Positions 1-8,228 of a stretch of DNA of 64,000 nucleotides are shown piece after piece; the first letter of the stretch is position 1; each line of letters starts with the position of its first letter. The stretch comes from Bin87 sp034421995 (GTDB lineage: Bacteria; Chloroflexota; Dehalococcoidia; Lucifugimonadales; UBA3495). A model generated the notes under the pieces. The model searched no databases, was not told the origin of the DNA, and saw only the letters and a program-made list of their open reading frames with translations. The DNA lies in assembly GCA_034421995.1 (NCBI GenBank), contig DAOUJY010000154.1, positions 13,735 through 77,734 on the forward strand. The letters are read 5' to 3'. The position numbers were made by a program, and so were the translations under genes.

Positions 1-459
1 GCACGACGTGCCGAGAATGATCTTCACGCCGTCCACGTCGGTCAGCTTGTTGTAGGCGGTGATGGCGTCCTGGGCCGAGCACTTGGAGTCCTCGATGACC
101 AGTTCCAGCATCCGGCCGTTGATGCCGCCGGCGGCGTTGATTTCGTCCACGGCCATCTGCTTGGCCTGCACCGCCACGTTGCCGTAGGTTTCGCCGGGGC
201 CGGTGAGGGATTCCATTACGCCGACGCGGAAGGGCTCATCGGACGCCGGCATGGCAGCCGTAGGCTGCTGCTCCGCCGGAGCGGCAGTCGGCGGCGGGGC
301 AGCGCCGGAGCCGGGGGCGGCGCCAGCGCCGGCGGTGGGAGCCGCGGCTGGGGCGGGAGGTTCCGGCGCGCTTCCTCCGCCGCACGCAACGGCGACCAGC
401 GCCAGGACCAGCAAAGCTGCCAGAGATATCGTCCAATTCAATCGCAAAATGCGCTTCAT
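1..459 (-). CDS. ABC transporter substrate-binding lipoprotein, branched-chain amino acid type (partial)
   Basis: This is the amino-terminal 153 residues of a periplasmic-binding-type lipoprotein; the rest lies beyond base 1. It opens with a hydrophobic signal (residues 4-25) ending in a lipobox, LVAVAC, with Cys26 as the expected lipidation site. An Ala/Pro-rich linker of about 45 residues follows. The mature domain begins near FRVGVMESLTGPGETYG and continues with an AVDEINAAGGING motif, typical of Leu/Ile/Val-binding proteins (LivJ/K, peripla_BP_6). The start at 459 has a GGAGG ribosome site just upstream. The ligand cannot be told from this part; amides, amino acids and urea are all used by this family. 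Permease and ATPase genes, if linked, are outside the window. Confidence 0.88.
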   Translation of the reverse strand, partial: MKRILRLNWTISLAALLVLALVAVACGGGSAPEPPAPAAAPTAGAGAAPGSGAAPPPTAAPAEQQPTAAMPASDEPFRVGVMESLTGPGETYGNVAVQAKQMAVDEINAAGGINGRMLELVIEDSKCSAQDAITAYNKLTDVDGVKIILGTSC

Positions 460-489
460 TATTCCTCCAAAGGGTAAATCTCCCGGCGT

Positions 490-2169
490 TTACTCAATGC
501 GAAACACCGTGCCGTCCGTTGTTCTGACGATGAGGACCCCCCGGCTCATCATGGGCGGGATCCGAATGCCCGATCCCAGATTTATGCTCCACGTCAATGT
601 GCCGTCGTCCCGGTTCAATGAATAGAGGTTGCCGTCGTCATCGCCGAAAATCAGCTGGTCTTTGACCACCAGCGGCGAGGCCCAGATATCGTTATCCGCT
701 TTGAATGTCCATCGGAGCGAACCGTCCTGGGCGTCCAGAGCATACATTACGTGGTCATGGCTGCCCACGTAAACCGTCTCTCCATTTTCGTCGCTGGCCA
801 GCGCGGGGCTGCTCTTCAATCCCTGCAAGGGATTTTCCGGAGTAAAACGCCACAGGCCACCCTGCTGTCCCTTGGGGCGGGGGACGCCGGGGACTTGCCA
901 CCACCAGAGCTGGGCCCAGCTCTGTTTGAACTGGTACAGACCGGGGATTTCCCGGACGCGGGCATCTACCGCATACAACTGCCCGCCGGAAGTAAAATAG
1001 GCTCGCTCACCGTCCGCGGATATGACCGGCGAGCCGGTGATGGCCCGGGGGGTTCGAAATCTAAACCATTCCTGGCCGGTTCGGGCCGAGAGGACGTAAA
1101 AAATCCCTTTGTCGTCGCCCACGTACAACCGACCATCATGGATGGCTACCGCATTGCTGGCGTTGCTCTCCAACTGGGTACGCCAGATTTCCGCGCCGGA
1201 ATGGGCGTCAAGGGCGTACATCCAGCTTTCGCCGGAACCGATGTAAAGCAGACCGTCGGCAACCATGGGCGGGACCTCTACCGTGTCCTCCGCCGGAAAA
1301 CTCCAACGGGCGTTGCCGTCGAAAGCGTTCCAGGCGTTGACGGTGTGATCCGTGCTGCCAAAAAACAGATCCGCTCCCACCACCGCTGCCGATGCCGTGA
1401 TTCGTCCCGGCGTTTCCCCTTCCCACTTTTCCACCAGGGAAAGGTCATGGTGCAAAAGCGCATAGATGCCATCGGACGAGCCGATATAGATATGGCCGTC
1501 TTCAGAAACGGGTTCCGACGCAAGAGGTTCTCCCGGGACCGTATCATTCCACGCGCTGACTCTTCCCGCCGGCGGTGGCGGACCTACTTCGACGAAGCGG
1601 CTGTGGCGCAGGTCTCGGCCGGCAGCCGCCCAGGAGCCGGGACCGGTGTCGATGGTCATCTGGGTCACGGTCTTTTTGAACAACACCACCGGGTTGGGGG
1701 CGAATGGATAGTTGAGCCAGACGATAAAGACGATGAACAGCGCGACGACACACGCGGTGATAATGCGCCGCCAGGACAAGCGGCGGGCCAGCCAGTTCTG
1801 GCGCCGATGCTGGGCCCAGGGCGGAAGCCGGACGATGACCTGGCCGCACCGGCCGTTAGCGCACCGGGAGCCGACCCGTTGGTCTTCCAACCCGCAGTAC
1901 GGGCACGTTACCAGCAAATGGTCATCGTGCAGAACGTCGTCTCCCGCGGTGATGGGAGGCGCGTCCGAGACCGCTACGCCGGGGGCGGAGCGTAGGGCGT
2001 CCGCCATTACGGGGTCCGCCATCACGGCATCCGCACCAGGGCCGCCTTCCGCATCAGGCGCGGAATAGGACCGAGATTCAAACTGACCGGGATTGGGACT
2101 AGGAGTGGATTCCTCCGATCCGGACGGGCGGCGGGAAACCCTGCGGAACAGATCCCCGATTCCTGGCAT
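490..2169 (-). CDS. Membrane-anchored zinc-ribbon / PQQ-like beta-propeller protein
   Basis: The 559-residue protein has three parts. Residues 1-85 are low-complexity and acidic. Residues 89-108 form a zinc ribbon with Cys89, Cys92, Cys103 and Cys108. A single hydrophobic segment at about 136-152 follows, then a long propeller. The propeller contains repeated blades of the form 'YIGSSDGIYAL' and 'YVGSHDHVMYALDAQDGSLRW', the PQQ-like repeat seen in BamB and quinoprotein dehydrogenases. No PQQ-ligand set or dehydrogenase domain is obvious, so a scaffold or sensor role is more likely than catalysis. The topology suggests a cytosolic ribbon and an outside propeller. It lies 30 bases upstream of the binding lipoprotein on the same strand and may be co-transcribed with it. 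Confidence 0.82.
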   Translation of the reverse strand: MPGIGDLFRRVSRRPSGSEESTPSPNPGQFESRSYSAPDAEGGPGADAVMADPVMADALRSAPGVAVSDAPPITAGDDVLHDDHLLVTCPYCGLEDQRVGSRCANGRCGQVIVRLPPWAQHRRQNWLARRLSWRRIITACVVALFIVFIVWLNYPFAPNPVVLFKKTVTQMTIDTGPGSWAAAGRDLRHSRFVEVGPPPPAGRVSAWNDTVPGEPLASEPVSEDGHIYIGSSDGIYALLHHDLSLVEKWEGETPGRITASAAVVGADLFFGSTDHTVNAWNAFDGNARWSFPAEDTVEVPPMVADGLLYIGSGESWMYALDAHSGAEIWRTQLESNASNAVAIHDGRLYVGDDKGIFYVLSARTGQEWFRFRTPRAITGSPVISADGERAYFTSGGQLYAVDARVREIPGLYQFKQSWAQLWWWQVPGVPRPKGQQGGLWRFTPENPLQGLKSSPALASDENGETVYVGSHDHVMYALDAQDGSLRWTFKADNDIWASPLVVKDQLIFGDDDGNLYSLNRDDGTLTWSINLGSGIRIPPMMSRGVLIVRTTDGTVFRIE

Positions 2170-2210
2170 AACTCAGTGTCACTCCAATCTATATTGGCTC
2201 GCGTCCGAGA

Positions 2211-2774
2211 TCAGCCGGCGGGAACGGCGCCGTTGATGAGCAGACCCCGCACGGCGGGGGTCAGCATACGGGCCCGTTCCAGCAGGCCGTCGGCGCCGGC
2301 GTTGGTAATGGGATGGGGACAAACGAGGTACGGGAAGTCGGGGACTCCCATCAGCCTGGTGTAGGCGCGGGCGGTGTTCACGAAGACCGACGTGATGATC
2401 GTCGCCGCCGGGATGCCCTGCCGCTCCAAGGTAATTCCGTCGTGCAAACTGCCCGACGAGCAGCCCCCTCAATCTCCGACACCGGCGATGACGAAATCGG
2501 CGTTGCGGTGCAGGTCGGCCAGCACCTCGGGATGGGGCGGCAGCGAGGCGCTGTGCTTGCGGGCGTAGAAGATGTTCGAGAACTCGAACTCGGCGTCCAG
2601 CTCCCGGGCAATGGCCCACAGGATCACGTCGGAGTTGGCCTTGGAGTTGTCCAGCAACCCCAGGCGGGCGCCGCGCAGGTCGGCGGTGCGGGCCGCCATG
2701 GCCATGGCGGTCTCGCCCGGGTCAAACCCAGTGGGATCGATCAGTTGTACGGTTGCGGTGTTTCCGGTGGTCAT
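2211..2774 (-). CDS. UGSC-family selenoprotein (Sec at in-frame TGA)
   Basis: Reading through the TGA at 2471-2469 gives a single 187-residue protein with Sec102 in the motif GVGD-U-G-G-C. Both halves match the UGSC family as I know it. The first half has LIDPTG and GLLDNSKANSD; the second has LHDGITLERQGIPAATIIT and a late PHP. The named motif is UGSC (or CGSC in non-seleno relatives); here it is U-G-G-C, still a redox-type UxxC. The downstream half has no good start of its own and no stop until 2211, so a genuine stop at the TGA would leave 85 conserved codons untranslated. AGGAG precedes the ATG at 2774. The gene follows its partner gene by 21 bases. The molecular function of the family is not established. 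Confidence 0.86.
2438..2458 (-). promoter_or_regulatory. Predicted bacterial SECIS hairpin
   Basis: Directly after the TGA at 2469-2471 the RNA can fold as CGTCG, unpaired G, GCA, loop GTT, TGC, unpaired A, CGACG. The apical loop starts with G and lies 19 bases after the TGA. This fits the usual bacterial SECIS pattern of a small G-containing loop about 16-37 bases downstream of the Sec codon. A competing hairpin (CTGC/GCAG) is also possible. The call rests on hand folding only. Confidence 0.6.
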
Positions 2775-2795
2775 CTCGCTCTCCTGCGCCCGCCG

Positions 2796-3845
2796 TCAGG
2801 GGCCGACGTCGATTGGGGTGGTAACTGCGGGTACGCCGTAGTAGTTCATGATGATTTCGCTGTAGATGCCGCTGTCGCCGCCGGCCTTGAGTATCAGGAT
2901 GTCGTCGGGGCTGGCGACGGACATACGGCGCGCTTCGTCATCGCCCGGTTCAATCGGCCCGTTGACCATGCCCAGGTATTTCAGCTCGCCCACGGAGCGC
3001 CAGGCCCGCTCGTACAGGTATTCCTGCATATCCCGGCGGCTCCAGCCCAGGCGGCTCAACAACTCCGAATGCCAGTGGCCCACCACCCAAACCCATTTAA
3101 TTTCCCGCCCGAAATAGACGGCCATACCGTGGGACGACATTCCGTCGGCGATGGAATCCAGCAGGCTTTCGGCAGTGGCGCCGTAACGATTGGCGTGCAT
3201 GGACGGGTCCTGGATCGTAGCCACCGTCACCGTGGATTGCTCCGCCGAGTATCCCAGACTGACGTGGAGCGGCTCCCAGGGACTGTTTTCTTCGTCCTCA
3301 CCGATAACCACGCCGTACTTGGTGAGGCTGCCCATGCAACCCCGGTCCAGCAGGCCGGGGCGCTGCTCGAAAACGTTGAGCAGGATCAGCCGCAAGGCGC
3401 GGCCGATGGTGGAATTGGCCCGGTTGCCGGGGCTGAACAGGTTGTCGGTGCAGTTCAGGCCGATCTCCCGTCGGATGGGGCCATTTACGATGACCAGGAC
3501 GCCGGTGGAGTTGGTGACCGCCGAAACCTCGTGGATGCAGTTGGGATCGTGTTCGAAAAGCACGCGGAAGACGGCCAGTACGATGGGGAAATACTCGGGC
3601 AGGCAGCCGGCCATGACGGCGTTGGCCGCGGCCTGCTCCGCCGTGAGCGCCCGGCGACGCACGGGAACCTCGCCCAGCACGTCGCCGGGTTGCAGTCCCA
3701 CGGCGTCCAGCATGGCCTGGACCCGGTCGGAGGTGGGCGGCACGACGGGCAGGCCGTCGGTCCAGCCACGGCGGTAGCATTCCTCGATGGCGTCCAGGGT
3801 ATCGGGGTAGGGATGTACGGCAGCGCGTTGGGCGAGGTCAGACAA
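2796..3845 (-). CDS. Conserved protein of the UGSC selenoprotein neighbourhood
   Basis: This 349-residue soluble protein has an amino-terminal RGWTDGLPVVPPT motif, followed by a Cys-containing segment near 'MAGCLPEYFP' and another near 'GCMGSLTKYG'. I remember proteins with the DGLPVVPPT signature encoded beside UGSC-family genes in other bacteria, but I do not know a biochemical role. The start chosen is a TTG at 3845, since no ATG lies ahead of the conserved motif; a G-rich run upstream could serve as ribosome site. The stop is followed 21 bases later by the selenoprotein start in the same frame, suggesting one operon and possibly one complex. No signal peptide or membrane segment is visible. 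Confidence 0.75.
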   Translation of the reverse strand: MSDLAQRAAVHPYPDTLDAIEECYRRGWTDGLPVVPPTSDRVQAMLDAVGLQPGDVLGEVPVRRRALTAEQAAANAVMAGCLPEYFPIVLAVFRVLFEHDPNCIHEVSAVTNSTGVLVIVNGPIRREIGLNCTDNLFSPGNRANSTIGRALRLILLNVFEQRPGLLDRGCMGSLTKYGVVIGEDEENSPWEPLHVSLGYSAEQSTVTVATIQDPSMHANRYGATAESLLDSIADGMSSHGMAVYFGREIKWVWVVGHWHSELLSRLGWSRRDMQEYLYERAWRSVGELKYLGMVNGPIEPGDDEARRMSVASPDDILILKAGGDSGIYSEIIMNYYGVPAVTTPIDVGP

Positions 3846-4085
3846 AATTAAGCCCCCAGGGAGCAGGATCCTACGGATTGGTTCAACATAGACTCCGATA
3901 TTCTACCAACGGCAGGGCGACAATCTCAACTTGGCGATTCGCTCATGCTTACCCAGTTTCCGTAACCCTGAGTAGTAGGATTATTCAAGTAGGAAACTCG
4001 AAAATCGAGTTGCGGGGCCATGGGCCCCTTGCCGTGTCAGCAGCCGTAGCCGTAGAATCGACGATATAGTATAAGGATACCAGCC
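3846..4085. other. Divergent intergenic region with small hairpins
   Basis: The 240 bases lie between divergent genes and should hold both promoters. Two small inverted repeats are visible: AACTCGA/TCGAGTT at about 3994-4010 and GGGGCC/GGCCCC at about 4013-4027. A TATAGT hexamer at 4065-4070 could be a -10 box for the rightward gene, but no convincing -35 goes with it. Confidence 0.35.
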
Positions 4086-4751
4086 ATGACCACCAACATC
4101 ACACGCGAGCAGTTCCTGCAAGCCCTCAGGGACCATCCCGACTGGCGGGAGGAAATCCGTGCCCAGATCCTGGGCGAGGAACTTATGCGCCTACCCGCCG
4201 CCTTCCAGGCATTCGTAGTCGGACAGCAGAAGTTCAACGACGAGATGCGGGAATTTCGCGACGAGATGCTGGAATTCCGCCAGGAAACGCTCCGTCGGTT
4301 CGAAAACATCGACCGCCGCTTTGACCGTATGGAAAGTGACAGTTCATGGTTGAAGAACTTCTCCACTGAGTTCAAGGCCAAGCGCGACGTCTTGGCCATC
4401 TGCCTGGCCGCGGGCTGTGAACTCGGCCGCATACTTACCACTGCGGAGGTGAATGACATCGCTATAGGACTCTCCGGAGCCGAGGTCACCTCCGGGGACC
4501 GGATCGGCTTCGCCAGGGCAGACTTGATCATCGAAGCGGCCCGAGCCGGCGAAACCACCTACCTGGCGGTGGAAATCTCCTACACCGCGGCCGAGCGCGA
4601 CCAGCGCTGGGCCCAACGGAACGCGCAATATCTGGCCGACCACACCGGATGCCCCAGCGTGCCGGTGGTAGCCGGGGTGCGCCATGACGATGAACTCCAG
4701 CCCGCCATCGACCAAGGACACATCATCTGGGTCGAACTCGAGGAACCGTGA
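4086..4751 (+). CDS. Coiled-coil protein with a PD-(D/E)XK-like carboxy-terminal domain
   Basis: The 221-residue protein begins with a helical region, then a heptad-rich coiled coil (about 45-95, with FNDEMREFRDEM and RRFENIDRRFDRM). The carboxy-terminal half has RADLIIEAARAG, a strand containing AVEISYTA, and VAGVRHDDE. This layout is common in cyanobacterial and Chloroflexota hypothetical proteins with a nuclease-like fold. The catalytic-style pattern is D, then E-x-S where an active PD-(D/E)XK enzyme would have E-x-K, so activity is doubtful. AAGGA precedes the ATG. The gene is alone between a divergent neighbour and the convergent HAD gene. No specific function can be assigned. Confidence 0.7.
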   Translation: MTTNITREQFLQALRDHPDWREEIRAQILGEELMRLPAAFQAFVVGQQKFNDEMREFRDEMLEFRQETLRRFENIDRRFDRMESDSSWLKNFSTEFKAKRDVLAICLAAGCELGRILTTAEVNDIAIGLSGAEVTSGDRIGFARADLIIEAARAGETTYLAVEISYTAAERDQRWAQRNAQYLADHTGCPSVPVVAGVRHDDELQPAIDQGHIIWVELEEP

Positions 4752-4782
4752 GACACGGCGGGCGCTGTCGACGAGATACAGA

Positions 4783-5493
4783 TCAACGTCCGGCCATACC
4801 GAAGATATCCAGCAACTCGGCAAAGCCGCGGATCTCCCGGTGGGGCGCGATGCCGGTGTCGTTGGCAGCGGCGTTGCGATTCAGCCATACGCTGAGCATA
4901 CCGTGGCGGTTTGCCCCCTGGACGTCGCTATCAAGGGAATCGCCGACGTGGGCAACGTGACGCGGTGCATCACCGAATTTCGCGAGGGCGTACTGGAAGA
5001 TGCGCGGGTCCGGTTTGGGGAATCCGCAATCGTGGGCGAATACGATGAAGTCAAAAACGTCGTCGAGGCCCACCGCTTGAGGCGTGTTGTTTCCGTTTGA
5101 GATGATTCCCAGCCGGTAACGGTTTTTCAGAGAGGCCAGCGCGTCGGGCACGTCGTCGAAGGGTTTGGCGCCGGCCAGCCGCGCCTCCATGTAGGTGCTG
5201 AACAGTTCGTCGGCGATCCCCCGGTCGGCGGAACCGAGCAATTCCAGGGTTTTGAGCATGGCGGCGTACCGGATTTCTTCCTGCCTGACCGTTCCCTCGC
5301 CCATTTCCTGCGCCACGCCATCGCGGATGTCCATCATCCGTTGTACGGTAAGCCGCGCCGAGGGATCCCCCGGCAGGATGCTCCTGAGGCGTTGCAGCGT
5401 GATCGCCAGGGCGTTTGCCATGGCCGACTGGAAATCCCACAGGGTGTCGTCCATGTCAAAGGTGATGGTCCTGATATTTCGTAGATCGGGCAT
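4783..5493 (-). CDS. HAD-superfamily hydrolase
   Basis: The 236 residues carry all four HAD motifs: DMDDTLW near residue 14 (nucleophile and acid/base Asp), ISNGN near 135, the Lys in FPKPDP near 160, and the acidic GDSLDSD near 187. The helical cap between motifs I and II is the C1 type found in phosphoglycolate phosphatase-like and haloacid dehalogenase-like enzymes. The likely reaction is removal of phosphate from a small metabolite; the substrate cannot be read from sequence. It starts 3 bases after the DUF2071 stop and is the last gene of a minus-strand run beginning near 8546. Confidence 0.88.
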   Translation of the reverse strand: MPDLRNIRTITFDMDDTLWDFQSAMANALAITLQRLRSILPGDPSARLTVQRMMDIRDGVAQEMGEGTVRQEEIRYAAMLKTLELLGSADRGIADELFSTYMEARLAGAKPFDDVPDALASLKNRYRLGIISNGNNTPQAVGLDDVFDFIVFAHDCGFPKPDPRIFQYALAKFGDAPRHVAHVGDSLDSDVQGANRHGMLSVWLNRNAAANDTGIAPHREIRGFAELLDIFGMAGR

Positions 5494-5496
5494 GGT

Positions 5497-6261
5497 TCAA
5501 CGAACTCCCCTCAACCGCTTCGGCATATTGAGTTTTACCGAGGAGCCGGACGCCAGCAGGGCAGAGGAAGGAGGGCCGGACATTATAGGACCAAACTGAG
5601 GGCCGTACACCGAGACGGCATCGCAGTCGATGCCCCACGGGCCGGCGGGCTGTATCAGCCAGGGCGGGCGCGTAAGAGTGTACGCCAAGGTCCGGCCTCC
5701 CGGTTTGCCGTTGTAGCCCCAATGGCGAGCGGTCAGAAACTCTTCCAGCGAACCCGGTTGGGCATACACCGGTTCGGCGTCGCTCTCCAGCCAGAAACTG
5801 TGCTGGCGGCCAACGCTTTGCCAACCGTAGGCTACCCGGCGCTTCCCCGGCCAAGAAACGGCCTCCGGCCCGCTGAAGCGGTGGCACATGGAGACTGCGG
5901 AGAACGGCTCCCGGTACGCCAAACGGGCCACCCACGTCGTGACGCGGTGCGGGACCAGCTGGCGTATGAACACCACGCCGGGCCCTCGGTCGTCGGCACT
6001 CGGCGTGCCCCGGACATAGAAGCGGAGGTTGACCTCTTCGTACCCCCGGGGCAGGGCGGGTATCCCGAAAACCCGGACGTCGTCGAACCACAGCCCGACG
6101 AGGCTGATGTAGCCGCTGCCGCCCCAACGGTCGATTTCCAGGCCCGTTGGGAGCAGGGGTTCCAGCAGCTCGTCGTCAACTGCCCACGACAGCAGGGCCA
6201 CGTCGCTCCAGCGGGCGGCGAGAAAGCCGGGAGCGCGGAAGGGGAGCAGCGGGTTCCTCAC
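5497..6261 (-). CDS. DUF2071 family protein (YqjF-like)
   Basis: The 254-residue protein has the features of DUF2071: an early 'LLPTGLEIDRWGGSGYISLVG' region, a VNLRFYVRG motif, a central V-F-I-R-Q strand, and the SLEEFLTARHW segment near the end. The fold is related to acetoacetate decarboxylase, but no reaction is established for the family. The GTG start at 6261 overlaps the upstream stop codon (GTGA), indicating translational coupling with the translin-like gene. No signal peptide or membrane segment is seen. Confidence 0.82.
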   Translation of the reverse strand: MRNPLLPFRAPGFLAARWSDVALLSWAVDDELLEPLLPTGLEIDRWGGSGYISLVGLWFDDVRVFGIPALPRGYEEVNLRFYVRGTPSADDRGPGVVFIRQLVPHRVTTWVARLAYREPFSAVSMCHRFSGPEAVSWPGKRRVAYGWQSVGRQHSFWLESDAEPVYAQPGSLEEFLTARHWGYNGKPGGRTLAYTLTRPPWLIQPAGPWGIDCDAVSVYGPQFGPIMSGPPSSALLASGSSVKLNMPKRLRGVR

Positions 6262-6899
6262 TGTCCCAGGTCGGATAGTTTGCGCTCCAGCCGCCTTTGC
6301 TGGAGCGATATGGTGAGATCGCCCCGGGTGCGTTCCAGCACGCCGCGCATGGCGTCGGTGCTGTGGCGCAGGCCGCCGGTTACGGCTTCGGGAAAGTCCA
6401 CGGTGACCAGTATTCCGTAGATCTCGTCCATCAGTTCCATCAGCTCTTCGCAGCGTCCGGTTTCGTCCCGGCGCAGAGCGTCGAGGATGTAGCGGCGCAA
6501 TTCGCCGATGACCTCGGCCATGCCGTTCAGGTACGCCGGCGGGTCCATGTCCAGCGTGTCGGCATCGGGAATGTCGCCGCCGGAGATTACCGCCAGCGTT
6601 ATGTTGGCCTCGGCGAATTCCTTGCGGGCGTCGGAAAGGAAGCCGGCGTAGTAGATCTCCGGGTTGGCCGTGCGTATGGGGCGGGTTTCGGATAGTCGCT
6701 CGCCCGCCTCGGCGATGAGACGACGGGCCTCGTCGAAGTCGTTGCGATGCACGGCGCGAATGGCGTTGGCGGAATGGCGGATCACCTGGCGGGATACCGT
6801 CAACGCCTGCTCGCGGGCGCGATGGCGGCCGGTTAGTTCTTCGACGGCCTGGGCGGACAACGCGGCGAGATGCGGGCCGTAGCGGGTGGGCATCGACAA
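6258..6899 (-). CDS. Translin-family protein
   Basis: The 213-residue all-helical protein matches the translin family of archaea and some bacteria. Diagnostic segments are the opening helix around 'RQVIRHSANAIRAVHRNDF', then YLNGMAEVIGELRRYILD and the closing LERTRGDLT. Such proteins are often labelled haloacid dehalogenase by mistake. Eukaryotic translin/Trax forms C3PO, an RNA-binding and RNA-cleaving complex; bacterial members are poorly studied, so RNA or nucleotide binding is inference. The gene starts 3 bases after the thiE stop and overlaps the DUF2071 start, placing it inside a compact operon with thiamine synthesis and FmdB-like zinc ribbons. Confidence 0.8.
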   Translation of the reverse strand: MSMPTRYGPHLAALSAQAVEELTGRHRAREQALTVSRQVIRHSANAIRAVHRNDFDEARRLIAEAGERLSETRPIRTANPEIYYAGFLSDARKEFAEANITLAVISGGDIPDADTLDMDPPAYLNGMAEVIGELRRYILDALRRDETGRCEELMELMDEIYGILVTVDFPEAVTGGLRHSTDAMRGVLERTRGDLTISLQQRRLERKLSDLGQ

Positions 6900-6902
6900 C
6901 TC

Positions 6903-7892
6903 CTAGACCCGGCCGCCGGCGGCGCGGATGGCTTCGGTGAGCGCGGCGGCGGCGGCTTCCGGTTCCGGGGCGCTGCCGACGGCCGCAGTGACGCAGATGG
7001 CGTCGGCGCCGGCTTCCACCACCGGGGCCACGTTGTCGGCGGTGATGCCGCCGATGGCCACCAGTGGCACCTGGGCGGCGGCGCGGGCCTGCTTCAACCG
7101 CTCCGGTCCCTGGGGAGCGCGGGTAACCTGCTTGGTGGTGGTGGTGTACATCGCGCCGAAGGCAACGTGGTCGGCGCCCATCTGCTGGGATTCGATGATG
7201 AGATCAATCTCGCGGTTGGAACGGCCCAGCACCTGGCCCGGCGCAAGGATTTTGCGCGCTTCGGCCACAGGCAGATCGGTCTGTCCCACGTGCAGTCCCA
7301 CGTGGTCTGGTCCCAAGGCCGCGGCCAGGTCGGCATGATCATTGATGATCAGCAGGGCATCGTTGGCGGCGCAGAGGTCGCGGAGGGCGGCGCCCAGGGG
7401 AAACTGTTCGCCCTTGTCGCGCAGCTTGTCGCGCAGCTGGAGCATACGCGCTCCGCCGTTGATGGCGGCTCGGGCGATGTCCAGGGGATCCCGCCCGCCG
7501 GTTACTTCCGGGTCGATGATGACGTACAGACCATGAACGCGGTCCGCCTGTTCCCGGCGCAGGGCAGCGCCGATGCGCCCGGTGGCATCGTCCAGCGCGC
7601 GCCGCAGTTGCAACTCGGCGTCGGACCCGATCTGCCCGGCGTTGTGCATGGCGTGGAGCAGTCCGCCGGCGGCGTCGGCCAGAGAAAGCGCCTCACGCCG
7701 GTTGCGGGGCTGCCCGGCGCGCAGGGACGGCGGCGGGTTTTCGATGCTGACGTGGAGCCAACCGATTTCGCCGCGCATGAAACCTTCGGGCATTGCGTCG
7801 GAGGCCAGCAGGCTCTCCAGGCAGCCCAGCAATGCCGGCGTAAGGTCGTATTCCGCGGAGTATTGTTCGGATCCGTTGTGTTCCGTGGTCAC
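6903..7892 (-). CDS. thiE: Thiamine phosphate synthase with amino-terminal extension
   Basis: ThiE joins HMP pyrophosphate and thiazole phosphate to give thiamine phosphate. The carboxy-terminal ~210 residues form the TIM-barrel: GLYVIIDPE, a MLQLRDK phosphate-binding loop, LIINDHADLAAALG, DHVGLHVGQTDLP, ATTTKQ-like 'MYTTTTKQV' and IGGIT followed by a GADAICV strand. At 329 residues it is over 100 longer than a plain ThiE. The first ~115 residues are mostly helical and I do not recognise them; ThiE-fused helical domains are known in other bacteria. The start overlaps the preceding zinc-ribbon gene by four bases (ATGA). No TPP riboswitch was recognised upstream of the run. Confidence 0.9.
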   Translation of the reverse strand: MTTEHNGSEQYSAEYDLTPALLGCLESLLASDAMPEGFMRGEIGWLHVSIENPPPSLRAGQPRNRREALSLADAAGGLLHAMHNAGQIGSDAELQLRRALDDATGRIGAALRREQADRVHGLYVIIDPEVTGGRDPLDIARAAINGGARMLQLRDKLRDKGEQFPLGAALRDLCAANDALLIINDHADLAAALGPDHVGLHVGQTDLPVAEARKILAPGQVLGRSNREIDLIIESQQMGADHVAFGAMYTTTTKQVTRAPQGPERLKQARAAAQVPLVAIGGITADNVAPVVEAGADAICVTAAVGSAPEPEAAAAALTEAIRAAGGRV

Positions 7893-8224
7893 AGGTCAAG
7901 TCCTTTTGGCGCTTCGCCGCTGCGGGCGGCGTCGATGGACTCCCGCACCGAGTTCGGCATATCCACGCCGTGCCGCGCAAAGGATTCCTCCACGTGGCGG
8001 CCGATGTTGCGGGGGTCGCTGTAGTAATCGCGGCTGCTGCCGCCCACGGGGTTGGCCTCGTGGACGGACGCGGTGGTTTTGCCCATAGCGAAGGTGGACA
8101 TTCGCCGTTCCATTTCCTCACTACCGCAGCTCTGGCAGTTCGCCGCGAAGGGGCTGTTGATGGAGCGGACGAAGAAGGACGATAGAGCTCCGCACTGTTG
8201 GCAGCGATATTCGTAGATGGGCAT
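7889..8224 (-). CDS. FmdB-family zinc ribbon protein (copy 1)
   Basis: This 111-residue protein starts with the FmdB/CxxC_CxxC_SSSS signature: MPIYEYRCQQCG, then a second pair in NCQSCGSEEMER, giving a four-cysteine zinc ribbon within the first 40 residues. The remaining 70 residues are polar and include 'DPRNIGRHVEESF', a motif that often follows the ribbon in these proteins. FmdB family members have been proposed as regulatory or accessory small proteins; function here is unknown. The gene begins 4 bases after the second copy's stop and overlaps thiE, so it is co-transcribed with both. Confidence 0.87.
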   Translation of the reverse strand: MPIYEYRCQQCGALSSFFVRSINSPFAANCQSCGSEEMERRMSTFAMGKTTASVHEANPVGGSSRDYYSDPRNIGRHVEESFARHGVDMPNSVRESIDAARSGEAPKGLDL

Positions 8225-8228
8225 TGGC

